Shown: one piece after another, positions 16,700 through 25,029 of the stretch | Layout: each line of letters starts with the position of its first letter | How positions within the stretch are numbered: position 1 is the stretch's first letter | Source of the DNA: RGIG4097 sp964637515 | Lineage (GTDB): Bacteria > Bacillota > Clostridia > Christensenellales > CAG-917 | Direction: 5' to 3' | Assembly (NCBI GenBank): GCA_964637515.1 | Contig: CAZWUI010000003.1 | Coordinates: 62,001-126,000, forward strand | DNA: 64,000 nt | Made by a program: the position numbers and the translations under genes | Notes under the pieces: model-generated | Told to the model about the DNA's origin: nothing | What the model saw: only the letters and a program-made list of their open reading frames with translations | The model's database searches: none

Positions 16700-19483
16700 A
16701 TGCTAAAACTTGTTAATATCACCAAAGAATACAAGGTCGAAGAGGAGATTACTCTCGCCTTGAAAAACGTTTCTATCGAATTCAGACAAAATGAATTCGT
16801 CTCAATATTAGGTCCCTCCGGCTGTGGCAAAACAACCCTGCTCAATATCGTCGGCGGTCTCGACCGTTACACCTACGGCGACATTCAAGTCGACGGAATT
16901 TCCACCAAAGAGTACGATGACGTAGACTGGGATACCTACAGAAACAAGCGTGTCGGTTTCGTTTTCCAATCCTATAACCTCATTCCTCATATGAGCATTC
17001 TCAAGAACGTCGCACTTTGTCTTACCCTGTCCGGTGTGGATAGAGAAGAGCGTAGAGAGCGCGCTATGGAAGCACTCCGCAAAGTCGGACTTGAGTCGCA
17101 GGCAAGAAAGAAACCTATGCAACTCTCGGGTGGTCAAATGCAAAGAGTCGCAATCGCACGTGCTCTCGTCAACAACCCCGACATCATCCTTGCCGACGAG
17201 CCGACGGGCGCACTCGACACCGAATCCGGCTTGCAAGTCATGGAGCTTCTCAAAGAAGTCGCGAAAGACAGACTCGTCGTCATGGTCACGCACAATCCTC
17301 AACTTGCCGAAGAATACAGTACGCGTATCGTGTACTTGAAAGACGGTGAAGTGGTCGGCGACACTATGCCCTACAATAGCGACGAAACACCCGCAGTCGA
17401 GAATGCCGAAGAAACCGTTGCCGAACTCGTCGAACTCGAAAACGTAGCGGAAGAAAGCGCAGAAAATGCGGACGCAGTCGAAAACGCCGATTTGACCAAT
17501 ACCCAAAAAATCAAAAAGAACGTCAAAAAAATGGGCAAATTCATGATGAAGATGCTCAAGCGTCGTCAATACGGCAAGTCCGCCATGAAACTCGGCACCG
17601 CAATCAACCTCAGTTGGAACAACCTTATCAGCAAGAAAGGCAGAACCTTCCTGACTTCGGTTGCAGGCAGTATCGGTATCATCGGTATAATTCTCGTTTT
17701 GTCCTTGTCTAACGGCGCAACCGCCTACGTTAAGGCCCTTGAAGAAGACGCTTTGTCCACCTATCCTTTGACGGTCACGAAATCCAGTCTTGATATTAGT
17801 TCGCTCATGCAAGAACTCATGGGCATCGGTGGCAATACTTCGAAGAACGAACCTGTCAACGATAATGAAATCAAAGGTCAAATCGTGCTCGGTGGCCTTG
17901 CCGGAATGTTCTTGCATCCGTCAGCGCAGGAAGAGAACGATTTATACTCACTCAAGAAAAAGATTGAAAGCGACTTCGATCACGATCTTGCAACGGTGAA
18001 ATATAACTACGGTACTTCTTTCAACGTCTACGCAACCGATCCGAAGAATGACGTCGAATATATGAAGACGACACCTTATGCGGAAAATATGTACACGCTC
18101 TTCGAGTATTTCAACACTCTGCTTGGCGGTGGGTTGTCGAATATGGAAATAAATATTATGGGCGTATCAATGACTTTGACGGATGCGATGGGTTATTTGT
18201 CGTCCATGATAGGCGAGCCGTGGGCGCAGATTTCCACCAATACGCAACTCGTCGAATCGCAATACGAGGTCGTTGGCGGTAGCTGGCCGACAAAAGCAAA
18301 CGAAGTCGTTGTCGTCGTCAATTCCGACAACACTCTTTACGACTATCAGCTGTTCATGGTGGGATTGAAGTCAAGCAATGACTTGCTTCAACTTATCATG
18401 GATGCGGATGCATTTGTCGCAGAGCCTTATTCCATTGACGAAATTCTCTCTCTCGAATACAAGATCATGTCGAACGTAGACTATCTCAAGTCGAACGGCG
18501 ACGGCACGTGGTCCATGGAAAACAGATCGACTTTGAACAAGGAATACGTCGATTCGCACGCTATGACGTTTGCGGACGGCACGGATACGGTCAAAGTCGT
18601 GGGCGTCGTTCGTCCCAAAGAAGGCTCGATCGCAAGTTCAATCGGCGGCGTCATCGGATATACCTCCGCACTCGACGAAGCGTTGCTCCAACACTCCGAA
18701 AATCACGAAGCAGTGAAAGAAATGAAATCTCGCTATGACGCAGCTGTTGCAAGCGACAGTACGACGTATGAAAGCGTGATGTCTGTTTATAAGTACGTAT
18801 ATCCCGATCAGGACGACGAGGTCAAAACCATTCAGGAAAAGCCACTTATCGGCATCGGCGAATCGGTTTCGATAGATACGGAAAACGTCGACGGCGACAA
18901 GCACGCAACGATTATGCGTGAACTTGGATTTATCGACAAGGATTATCCGCAAAGCATCGACTTCTATTGTTCGAGTTTCGAGTCAAAAGAAAAGGTTGCG
19001 CAATTCCTGTCGGATAACGAAATCAATTATTCGGATTCGTTGGCGGGCATTATGGGATTCGTGAACACGATGGTTACGACGATAACCGGCGTACTCGTCG
19101 GATTTGCGGCAATTTCACTCGTCGTTTCCACGATAATGATTGCAATCATCATCTACACGTCCGTCATTGAAAGACGCAAGGAAATTGGTGTGCTCCGCAG
19201 TATCGGCGCAAGAAAACGCGATATATCCCGCGTATTTTTGGCGGAATCCGCAATACTCGGCGGATATTCGGGATTCATCGGTGTGCTTGTCAGTTCAGTG
19301 ATAAGCGTCGTGGCAAGCGTGATCGTAGGCCTAGAACTCGGCATCGAAAATTTGTTGTCGGTGTCTTGGTGGCAGTGCCTTTTCATGTTTGGAGTGAGTA
19401 TCGTGCTCAGCATGGTCGCAGGATTCATTCCTTCTCGTATTGCAGCGAACAAAGATCCCGCTATCGCGCTCCGCTCCGAATAA
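16700..19483 (+). CDS. Fused ABC ATPase-permease, MacB/FtsX-like (paralogue 2)
   Basis: A 927-residue relative of the protein encoded at 5920-8820, with the same order: ATPase (Walker A GPSGCGKTT about residue 38, signature LSGGQ, Walker B IILADEP, VTHNP), a charged linker, one membrane helix (SVAGSIGIIGIILVLSLSNG), a large extracytoplasmic domain and three C-terminal FtsX helices ending in SRIAANKDPAIALRS. The linker here is Glu-rich where the first copy is Lys-rich, and the ectodomains differ strongly, suggesting different outside partners. AAGGAC lies upstream of the ATG. It is monocistronic between two terminators. Its role, export of a substrate or signalling to the cell wall, cannot be decided from sequence. 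Confidence 0.9.
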   Translation: MLKLVNITKEYKVEEEITLALKNVSIEFRQNEFVSILGPSGCGKTTLLNIVGGLDRYTYGDIQVDGISTKEYDDVDWDTYRNKRVGFVFQSYNLIPHMSILKNVALCLTLSGVDREERRERAMEALRKVGLESQARKKPMQLSGGQMQRVAIARALVNNPDIILADEPTGALDTESGLQVMELLKEVAKDRLVVMVTHNPQLAEEYSTRIVYLKDGEVVGDTMPYNSDETPAVENAEETVAELVELENVAEESAENADAVENADLTNTQKIKKNVKKMGKFMMKMLKRRQYGKSAMKLGTAINLSWNNLISKKGRTFLTSVAGSIGIIGIILVLSLSNGATAYVKALEEDALSTYPLTVTKSSLDISSLMQELMGIGGNTSKNEPVNDNEIKGQIVLGGLAGMFLHPSAQEENDLYSLKKKIESDFDHDLATVKYNYGTSFNVYATDPKNDVEYMKTTPYAENMYTLFEYFNTLLGGGLSNMEINIMGVSMTLTDAMGYLSSMIGEPWAQISTNTQLVESQYEVVGGSWPTKANEVVVVVNSDNTLYDYQLFMVGLKSSNDLLQLIMDADAFVAEPYSIDEILSLEYKIMSNVDYLKSNGDGTWSMENRSTLNKEYVDSHAMTFADGTDTVKVVGVVRPKEGSIASSIGGVIGYTSALDEALLQHSENHEAVKEMKSRYDAAVASDSTTYESVMSVYKYVYPDQDDEVKTIQEKPLIGIGESVSIDTENVDGDKHATIMRELGFIDKDYPQSIDFYCSSFESKEKVAQFLSDNEINYSDSLAGIMGFVNTMVTTITGVLVGFAAISLVVSTIMIAIIIYTSVIERRKEIGVLRSIGARKRDISRVFLAESAILGGYSGFIGVLVSSVISVVASVIVGLELGIENLLSVSWWQCLFMFGVSIVLSMVAGFIPSRIAANKDPAIALRSE

Positions 19484-19496
19484 TTCAATGCAATTC

Positions 19497-19522
19497 GAAA
19501 GGTCGGTTTATGCCGACCTTTC
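19497..19522 (+). terminator. Intrinsic terminator after the second MacB/FtsX-like gene
   Basis: Perfect 10-bp stem GAAAGGTCGG / CCGACCTTTC with a 6-base loop and a T5 tail, 14 bases after the stop codon. Confidence 0.9.
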
Positions 19523-19538
19523 TTTTTGTAAAATTGTT

Positions 19539-19568
19539 TTGACAATATGCGGATTTTAAGATTATACT
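19539..19568 (+). promoter_or_regulatory. Promoter of the M28-like/COG0523 operon
   Basis: TTGACA (19539-19544) and TATACT (19563-19568) are 18 bases apart, 36 bases before the start codon. Confidence 0.7.
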
Positions 19569-19604
19569 TATGTAAATAAATAAAATTAACTATAAGAGGA
19601 AATT

Positions 19605-21041
19605 ATGGAATACTTTTTGAACGAAGTCACATCAAAAGAAAGAGTGCTTGAAAATATGAACAAGATGAACTCTTTCGGCGGAGGCGACCGCCTTACCGGC
19701 ACCGTCGGACAACACGATTACTGCGCATGGCTCAAAGACGAAATCAAGAGCATGGGCGTCGAAGTCGTATCGAAAGAATACACTTTCGACCGTTGGGGCG
19801 CAAAGGATTTCTCCTTGTATATCGACGGAGAGAATATCCCTGTGTCATCTCCCTTCCATTATAGCGGACTCACCGACGAAGAAGGCGTGACGGGCAAACT
19901 CTGCGTAGTGTGCAACAATCCGCTCGACTTCCAACGCGCAAGAGGCAAAATCGCAGTCTGCCACATCAAAAACCTGTCCGTAATCAGCAGTAAAATCGCA
20001 TTCAACAAACGCAATTCTCTTCCCGCAGACCTTGCGGTTGAGAAGAGTTACAAAGGACCCGTCAGCACGTCTTTCGTCAAAACGTTGCTCACTTTCTGGT
20101 CCCTTAAACTCGCAGGCGTAAAGGGTATGATTTGCATATGGGAAGATATGTCCGACCAAATGGTTGACGGACAATGCCTGAATTTCATACTCGGCTATCT
20201 CAAAGTTCCCGTGATTTGGGTGAACGAAACCCAAGGCAAGAAAGTGCTCAAAGCGGCGAAAGAAAAGAAACGCGCAACCCTTCGTCTTGTCGGCGAATAC
20301 GAAAAGAACGCAAAAACCGAATCTTTCCATGCGATTATCAAGGGTACGGGCAACACCAACGAGGCAATCATCATCAACACCCACACGGACGGTTGCAACT
20401 TCTCCGAAGAAAACGGCGGTGTAGGCATGCTCGAAATGATGAGATATTTCGTCAAACACCCCACCGAAAGAAACCTTATCTTCGTGTTCGTTACGGGACA
20501 CTTCCGTCTGCCTAAATTCCGCGAAGGCATCATGACTTCCAATCAAGCGACGGGCAGATGGCTCGCCGACAACAAGGATATGTGGAACGGCAAGACCTAT
20601 AAAGCGGTCGCGGGATGCGCAGTCGAACACCTTGGTTGCACCGAATGGAAGGACGTGAACGGCATTTACACCAAGACCAACGAGATCGACACCGAACTCG
20701 TCTACGTCGGCAACAAGAAACTCGACGCAATCTACTACGAAGCGGTCAAAGATAGAGATAATGTCCGAACGATGACTCTTCGCGGACACAATACGATGCA
20801 CTTCGGCGAAGGTCAACCGCTCTCCAAAAAGCACATTCCCGAAATCGCACTTGTCACCGCACCCGACTATCTCTGCTCGGTGGACTACACCGGCAATAAC
20901 CATATGGATAAATTCAATCTCGACCTTGCGTACGAGCAAATACACACTTTCGTGAAATGCGTGCAAATCCTCGACAAGAAGACCGTCAAGGAAATCGGAA
21001 AATCACAAGCGTATTCTCTCGGCTTAGGCAGGCTTAAATAA
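19605..21041 (+). CDS. M28-family-like peptidase (aminopeptidase fold)
   Basis: A 478-residue protein with no signal peptide. The C-terminal half resembles zinc aminopeptidases of family M28: NTHTDGCNFSEENGGVGMLEMM corresponds to the first zinc His/Asp region followed by the catalytic Glu area, and ending VDYTGNNHMDKFNLD matches the last metal-ligand region. The region at about 80-230 looks like an inserted PA-like domain. The usual DNASG sequence is altered to SEENGG, so catalytic competence is uncertain. GAGGAAA precedes the ATG. It is co-transcribed, with a 19-base gap, with a COG0523 metallochaperone, which would fit a zinc-dependent client enzyme; that link is inference. Confidence 0.65.
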   Translation: MEYFLNEVTSKERVLENMNKMNSFGGGDRLTGTVGQHDYCAWLKDEIKSMGVEVVSKEYTFDRWGAKDFSLYIDGENIPVSSPFHYSGLTDEEGVTGKLCVVCNNPLDFQRARGKIAVCHIKNLSVISSKIAFNKRNSLPADLAVEKSYKGPVSTSFVKTLLTFWSLKLAGVKGMICIWEDMSDQMVDGQCLNFILGYLKVPVIWVNETQGKKVLKAAKEKKRATLRLVGEYEKNAKTESFHAIIKGTGNTNEAIIINTHTDGCNFSEENGGVGMLEMMRYFVKHPTERNLIFVFVTGHFRLPKFREGIMTSNQATGRWLADNKDMWNGKTYKAVAGCAVEHLGCTEWKDVNGIYTKTNEIDTELVYVGNKKLDAIYYEAVKDRDNVRTMTLRGHNTMHFGEGQPLSKKHIPEIALVTAPDYLCSVDYTGNNHMDKFNLDLAYEQIHTFVKCVQILDKKTVKEIGKSQAYSLGLGRLK

Positions 21042-21060
21042 TCATCTGAGGAGAAGTCCT

Positions 21061-22191
21061 ATGAAGAAAAGAATGGTACCTATCACACTGCTCACCGGTT
21101 ATCTCGGCGCAGGCAAAACCACTCTCCTGAACCACGTGCTCAACAACCAACAAGGTTACAAAGTTGCGGTCATCGTCAACGATATAGGGGAGGTCAATAT
21201 CGACGCAAGTTTGCTCGGCGCAGGCGGTGTGGTGACTCAAAAGGACGAAAATCTCGTCCCGTTGCAAAACGGTTGTATCTGTTGCACTTTGAAACAGGAC
21301 CTTATGGAACAAATCGGAAACCTTGCGGAGTGCGGAAAATACGACTATATTCTTATCGAAGCAAGTGGTATTTGCGAACCCGTCCCCATCGTTCAAACCA
21401 TCGAATTTTTGTCCGAAGGGCTCGAGGATGCTCCCACCGATTTTGGAGTAAGACTTGACAATATCGTGTCCGTCGTGGACGCGTCCAGACTTGTTCAAGA
21501 GTTCGGCAGCGGTAGAGAATTGATGAAGGAAGAAATCGAAGACGACGACATCGAAAATCTCATCATTCAACAAGTCGAATTTTGCACCAAAATCGTCGTC
21601 AACAAGACCGATCTCGTGTCTCGCGAAGACTTGAACGAAGTCGAAACCGTCTTGAAAGCGTTGCAACCCGACGCGGAATTTATCGAAGCGGAACACGGAA
21701 AAGTCGCTCTCGACAAAATCCTTGACACCAACTCTTTCGATTTCGACACCGCAAGCGGTTCGGCGGCGTGGATCAAGGGACTCGAAGAAGTGGATGAGGA
21801 CGAAGAACCCGAAGGGGAAGTGCTTGAATATAACATTATGACTTTCGTCTACAAGCGCAGACGTCCGTTCGTCACGAAGAAGTTTCTTGATTGGGCAAAT
21901 CACTCATATCCCGCAAGTATCATTCGTTGCAAGGGCGTGACTTGGCTCACTCGCGACAACAAGAATATGTATATGTTCGAGCAGGCAGGCTTCCAAAAAG
22001 AACTGTCAAACGCAGGTCCTTGGGTGGCGTCTATGCCCGCAGAAGACCAAAAAGAAATTCTCCGCTACAATCCCGACGTGGCGGCGGAATGGGACGAAGA
22101 AGTGGGGGATAGAATCAATAAAATAGTCTTTATCGGCAAGGATATGGACAGACAAGCGATCGAATCCGCCCTTGATGCGTGCTTGAAATAA
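21061..22191 (+). CDS. COG0523 (CobW/YjiA/ZNG1-type) metallochaperone GTPase
   Basis: A G3E-family P-loop GTPase of 376 residues. Visible are Walker A GYLGAGKTT (residues 13-21), the metal-binding C-x-C-C motif in NGCICCTLKQDL (about 79), the Walker B-like DYILIEASG, the guanine specificity motif NKTD, and a CobW C-terminal domain with FLDWANHSYPASIIRCKG. Members insert Zn, Co or other metals into client proteins or support zinc homeostasis. An acidic linker (DEDEEPEGE) separates the domains. A GAGGAG ribosome binding site lies in the 19-base gap after the M28-like gene, so the two are one operon; the peptidase could be the client. No Zur box is visible. Confidence 0.9.
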   Translation: MKKRMVPITLLTGYLGAGKTTLLNHVLNNQQGYKVAVIVNDIGEVNIDASLLGAGGVVTQKDENLVPLQNGCICCTLKQDLMEQIGNLAECGKYDYILIEASGICEPVPIVQTIEFLSEGLEDAPTDFGVRLDNIVSVVDASRLVQEFGSGRELMKEEIEDDDIENLIIQQVEFCTKIVVNKTDLVSREDLNEVETVLKALQPDAEFIEAEHGKVALDKILDTNSFDFDTASGSAAWIKGLEEVDEDEEPEGEVLEYNIMTFVYKRRRPFVTKKFLDWANHSYPASIIRCKGVTWLTRDNKNMYMFEQAGFQKELSNAGPWVASMPAEDQKEILRYNPDVAAEWDEEVGDRINKIVFIGKDMDRQAIESALDACLK

Positions 22192-22198
22192 GAAAACT

Positions 22199-22238
22199 TA
22201 AACAAAAAAAAGTCGCATGCTAGCGACTTTTTTTTTGT
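22199..22238. terminator. Bidirectional terminator between the COG0523 gene and the XRE gene
   Basis: A-rich arm ending AAGTCGC (to 22216), a 6-base loop and GCGAC followed by nine T residues. The symmetric A and T runs let it serve the plus-strand operon and the convergent minus-strand regulator. Confidence 0.85.
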
Positions 22239-22559
22239 TTAGCCTTTGCCTTGAAGTCTGTCGATTAGTTCACAAATCAACGTGCGATTGTCCGCCGACA
22301 ATTCGTTTATCATATGCAGAGTGGCAAGGTCGGATAACGGTGTTTCTGCATTCTTTGCGATAACGTCGTCGTCCGTGTTGCCGACAAGATAGTCCACCGA
22401 TACGCCGAAAAATTTCGCCATTGAAACGAGTTGCTCGATAGACGGCTCGGTCGTGCCTTTTTCCCAGTTGCAGTACGTGCCCTGACTGACGCTGAATAGG
22501 TCTGCCATTTGGCGTTGTGAGTGTCCTTTTTCTTTGCGGAGTTCAAAAAGCCTTATCAT
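22239..22559 (-). CDS. XRE-family transcriptional regulator
   Basis: A 106-residue regulator: an N-terminal helix-turn-helix (LRKEKGHSQRQMADLFSVSQGTYCNWEKG) with the FFGVSVDYLVGNTDD end of the domain, then about 40 residues, LSADNRTLICELIDRLQGKG, likely a small oligomerisation helix. GAGGT lies eight bases upstream of the ATG. It resembles the regulator at 2798 only in the HTH part. The targets are unknown; it is convergent to the COG0523 operon and has its own promoter. Confidence 0.88.
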   Translation of the reverse strand: MIRLFELRKEKGHSQRQMADLFSVSQGTYCNWEKGTTEPSIEQLVSMAKFFGVSVDYLVGNTDDDVIAKNAETPLSDLATLHMINELSADNRTLICELIDRLQGKG

Positions 22560-22596
22560 GTTGTATTACCTCATCTCACTTACCCCCGCAATAATA

Positions 22597-22626
22597 ATAT
22601 TAGGAAAATTAATCACGCGCTTGCAA
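22597..22626 (-). promoter_or_regulatory. Probable promoter of the second XRE gene
   Basis: Minus-strand TTGCAA (22621-22626) and TAATAT (22597-22602) are 18 bases apart. From 22627 to 22784 the DNA is AT-rich and holds no recognisable gene. Confidence 0.5.
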
Positions 22627-22784
22627 TATTAAATAATTTCATATATAATTGTGAAAAAGATTAAAATTTCTAATTGAAATCTTTAAAATTAGCAACACAA
22701 GCTTTGTCGTACAAGTTGAAACAAAGGAAAGAGGACCGCTGAAATGGCGGTTTTCTTTTTATACCGTCATTACGCACTGTTTCT

Positions 22785-22814
22785 GTTATTCCGAGCGTAG
22801 CGTGGGAATCTCGC
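22785..22814 (+). repeat. Dispersed palindromic repeat, copy 1
   Basis: Imperfect palindrome running GTTATTCCGAGCGTAGCGTG and on to GGAATCTCGC. It matches the reverse complements of copies 2-4 at 33305, 50573 and 51266; copy 3 differs from it at only a few positions. Confidence 0.75.
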
Positions 22815-22836
22815 GGGTACGGTGCCGTCGCCGAAA

Positions 22837-22862
22837 GAGTGGGTGCGTACTCACACCCACTC
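22837..22862. repeat. Short perfect inverted repeat
   Basis: GAGTGGGTG (22837-22845) and CACCCACTC (22854-22862) with an 8-base spacer, just after repeat copy 1 and about 125 bases before the OB-fold gene. No T tract follows, so it is not an obvious terminator. Confidence 0.55.
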
Positions 22863-22985
22863 ATTGTAAGTGCGAGTTGATTTTTTCTGTCGGTCTTGAC
22901 AACGTGCGCGCGCTATTGTAGGATATAATCATATATTATCTTTCGGCTGTGGAAGATAAATCAATGGCTAAAGGAGTGATAAATC

Positions 22986-23414
22986 ATGTGCGCACTTGCG
23001 TTTTTCCCTGCACATCCGTCGGATGAAAAAACCAATTTGATAGAAACGACCGCTATGCCGATTTTGGAGCAATCCGCACCGTTTTCAGTCAAGGCGCTTG
23101 CAGATGAATTTTCGGAAAACGAGAATGAGTTTTACGCAAAATATTTTGACAAGCGTTTTGAAGTCGTCGGAATTGCAAAAAACGTCGGTCCCGATATTCA
23201 CAACAAGCCGTCTATAGAATTGTCGGACTCAACTCACGGCAAGACGTATGCGCTCGTGATTTTCCCGACTGAAGACCATTACGATAAAGTGTGCGTAGGG
23301 GATAGAGTGGTCGTGCGTTCAAATTATCTCGTTATGAGCAGCACCTACGGCATTGTTATGAAATTCAGTGAACTTTTGTCTGTCGATAAAAAAAGAGCGG
23401 AGGAAACACTATGA
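22986..23414 (+). CDS. Small OB-fold protein (tRNA_anti-like)
   Basis: A 142-residue protein. The segment YAKYFDKRFEVVGIAKNVGPDI, then SIELSD, YALVIFP, VCVGDRVVVRSNYLVMSSTYGIVMKFSEL has the strand order and G-D-x-V turn of the tRNA_anti-like OB fold found in many small bacterial proteins. No catalytic residues stand out. An AAAGGAG site seven to eight bases before the ATG supports the start. The stop overlaps the ATG of the aldo/keto reductase gene, so the two are translationally coupled, but what an OB fold contributes to that pair is unknown. No signal peptide is visible. Confidence 0.7.
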   Translation: MCALAFFPAHPSDEKTNLIETTAMPILEQSAPFSVKALADEFSENENEFYAKYFDKRFEVVGIAKNVGPDIHNKPSIELSDSTHGKTYALVIFPTEDHYDKVCVGDRVVVRSNYLVMSSTYGIVMKFSELLSVDKKRAEETL

Positions 23415-24364
23415 TAGAGCTTGATCGCTTGGGGCTTGGTTGCATGGGAATGTCTTGCAGCCGCAACCCTGAAAATTCGTTGAAAACAATCCAATACGCT
23501 TTGGACAACGGCATAACGCTTTTCAATACGGGCGAGTTTTACAACGCCGGCGAAAGCGAAATGATAGTGGGGCAGGCACTGAAAGGAGTGGATAGAGACA
23601 GTTATTTTCTGTCCGTGAAATTCGGTGTGTTGCCTATGCCGCAGGGCGGTATTTACGGTCTCGACGTCAAACCGTTCAACGTGAAAGGGCATTTGACTTA
23701 TTCTTTGCGTCGCTTGGGACTTGACTACGTCGACTTGTATCAACCTGCAAGAATGGATACGGAAATTCCCGTCGAAGACGTCGTCGGCGCAATCGCAGAT
23801 GAAGTCAAGGCGGGTTTCGTGAAACACATAGGACTGTCTATGGTGGATGCCGAAACTCTCCGTCGTGCTTGCAAAGTGCATCCGATTCACACCGTCGAAA
23901 CAGAATATTCGTTGATAGAGCGCGGAATCGAGAACGAATTGATATCTACGGCAAAGGAATTAGGCGTCAAAGTGCTTGCTTTCGGGACGGTCGGTCACGG
24001 TATTTTCACAGATGACGTTTTGTCAAAAGTCGGCGCTAATACGTATATGTCAAGGGGGCTACTCTCGCCTGAAAACCGAGAACATAATGTTTCTCTCATA
24101 CGCAAAGTGAAAGAGATAGCCGACGAAAAAGGTTGCTCGCTTTCTCAACTTGCGCTTTTGTGGTCGCTTTCCAAATACGACAACGTGCAAAGTCTAATCG
24201 GCACGACCAATCCCGAACACCTGCAAAGTGCAATAGACGCGCTAAAATTCAACCTCACGGCAGAAGAAATCAAAAACCTCGAAAGAGTGATTTCCCCCGA
24301 CAAAATCAAAGGGAAAGGGATGCGCAACTTTCGATTCACCAACGGCATAGCAACCATAGTGTAA
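23411..24364 (+). CDS. Aldo/keto reductase-superfamily protein with altered catalytic residues
   Basis: A 317-residue (beta/alpha)8 NADPH-binding protein. Of the catalytic tetrad, Tyr (in FNTGEFYNAGESE) and Lys (in LSVKFG) are present, but the Asp position of the usual FDTAxxYG reads Asn, and the His of the usual YYQHRVD reads Ala in YQPARMD. A PAR sequence there is, from memory, characteristic of one bacterial subfamily, whose members share the following VPIEDTVGAI/VRHIGLS-like stretch. The cofactor region near the C-terminus (SLIGTTNPEHLQSAI) is intact. It is coupled by an ATGA overlap to the OB-fold gene. Whether it still reduces carbonyls is unclear. Confidence 0.85.
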   Translation: MIELDRLGLGCMGMSCSRNPENSLKTIQYALDNGITLFNTGEFYNAGESEMIVGQALKGVDRDSYFLSVKFGVLPMPQGGIYGLDVKPFNVKGHLTYSLRRLGLDYVDLYQPARMDTEIPVEDVVGAIADEVKAGFVKHIGLSMVDAETLRRACKVHPIHTVETEYSLIERGIENELISTAKELGVKVLAFGTVGHGIFTDDVLSKVGANTYMSRGLLSPENREHNVSLIRKVKEIADEKGCSLSQLALLWSLSKYDNVQSLIGTTNPEHLQSAIDALKFNLTAEEIKNLERVISPDKIKGKGMRNFRFTNGIATIV

Positions 24365-24380
24365 GGAGTTGATTGCCGAT

Positions 24381-24430
24381 CTTGCATAGCAAGATTTCAT
24401 CGCAAAGCGATTTTATCCACGATAGTGGAT
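24381..24430. repeat. Array of three short hairpins (type A)
   Basis: Consecutive perfect hairpins CTTGC-ATA-GCAAG (24381-24393), ATCGC-AAA-GCGAT (24399-24411) and ATCCAC-GATA-GTGGAT (24415-24430) separated by 3-5 bases. They lie between the reductase stop and the tmRNA terminator. The regular spacing suggests a palindromic repeat element. Confidence 0.7.
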
Positions 24431-24456
24431 TTATTCCAATGTAGGCGGATTTAGTT

Positions 24457-24494
24457 AAAAAGGCTTGGGATTGTTGCCAATCCCAAGCCTTTTT
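24457..24494 (-). terminator. Intrinsic terminator of tmRNA
   Basis: A 17-bp perfect stem (AAAAAGGCTTGGGATTG and its complement) with a 4-base loop directly follows the encoded CCA end of tmRNA on the minus strand and ends in a T5 run. Confidence 0.9.
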
Positions 24495-24859
24495 TGGTGG
24501 AGGTGCGGGGAGTCGGACCCCGGTCCGGAAAGCCTTCACCGCGACTTTCTACACGTTTATCTCGCGTTTAGATTTTTCGCACCTTGGTACACGAGCGAAC
24601 CGCGGATTGATGAGTCCGTGATGACAATCGCACTACCGGACGATTATGCGACGTTGTCCGTTTTTCTGACACCGCTTGCCAAGGGAACGGAAAACCTTGG
24701 GGCGATGCGCTGACTTAAATTATGCAGCGAGGGCGAAATCCATAGAGGATCTCTGAGTATTGTTTTTCGCGTTTAATTATTTGCGTTCCGTTTTTACGCA
24801 GACGAGCCTGCGACGTGCTTATCCCGACTCCAACTAGCCGTCGAATCCAGTACACCCCC
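24495..24859 (-). ncRNA. ssrA: Transfer-messenger RNA
   Basis: tmRNA rescues stalled ribosomes and tags the nascent peptide. The 5' end GGGGGUG pairs with CACCUCC before the encoded ACCA, with the G3-U70 alanine identity pair. The conserved GUACUGGAUUCGACGGC follows the 5' acceptor strand, and a T arm CGGGG-TCCGACT-CCCCG lies at the 3' end. The tag frame runs on the minus strand from the resume codon GCG (24770-24768) to the stop TAA (24722-24720) and encodes AKNNTQRSSMDFALAA, ending in the usual protease-recognised ALAA. At 16 encoded residues it is longer than the 10 of E. coli. The length of 365 nt is normal for a one-piece tmRNA. Confidence 0.95.
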
Positions 24860-24895
24860 GATGGCGCGAACGCGACCTGCGCCGAGAGTAGATTA

Positions 24896-24924
24896 TTTAT
24901 AGCACACAATCCTGCGGAATGCAA
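24896..24924 (-). promoter_or_regulatory. tmRNA promoter
   Basis: Minus-strand TTGCAT (24919-24924) and TATAAA (24896-24901) are 17 bases apart. The predicted precursor carries about 30 extra 5' bases, to be removed by RNase P. Confidence 0.65.
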
Positions 24925-24953
24925 GTGATTTTTCAAGTATTCCGTTGCGGTTA

Positions 24954-24982
24954 TTGACTATTTTGCGGAAAGCGGATAAAAT
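24954..24982 (+). promoter_or_regulatory. Promoter of the rlmA operon
   Basis: TTGACT (24954-24959) and TAAAAT (24977-24982) are 17 bases apart, about 47 bases before the rlmA start and divergent from the tmRNA promoter. Confidence 0.65.
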
Positions 24983-25029
24983 CACATATGTGCGTAGGTT
25001 GATACGCACGCATATCCATAGAGGTGCAT

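Noticed and set aside
24465..24936. Two frames of 73-82 codons on either strand near the tmRNA
   Set aside because: They lie within the tmRNA gene and its terminator; the RNA explains the sequence.
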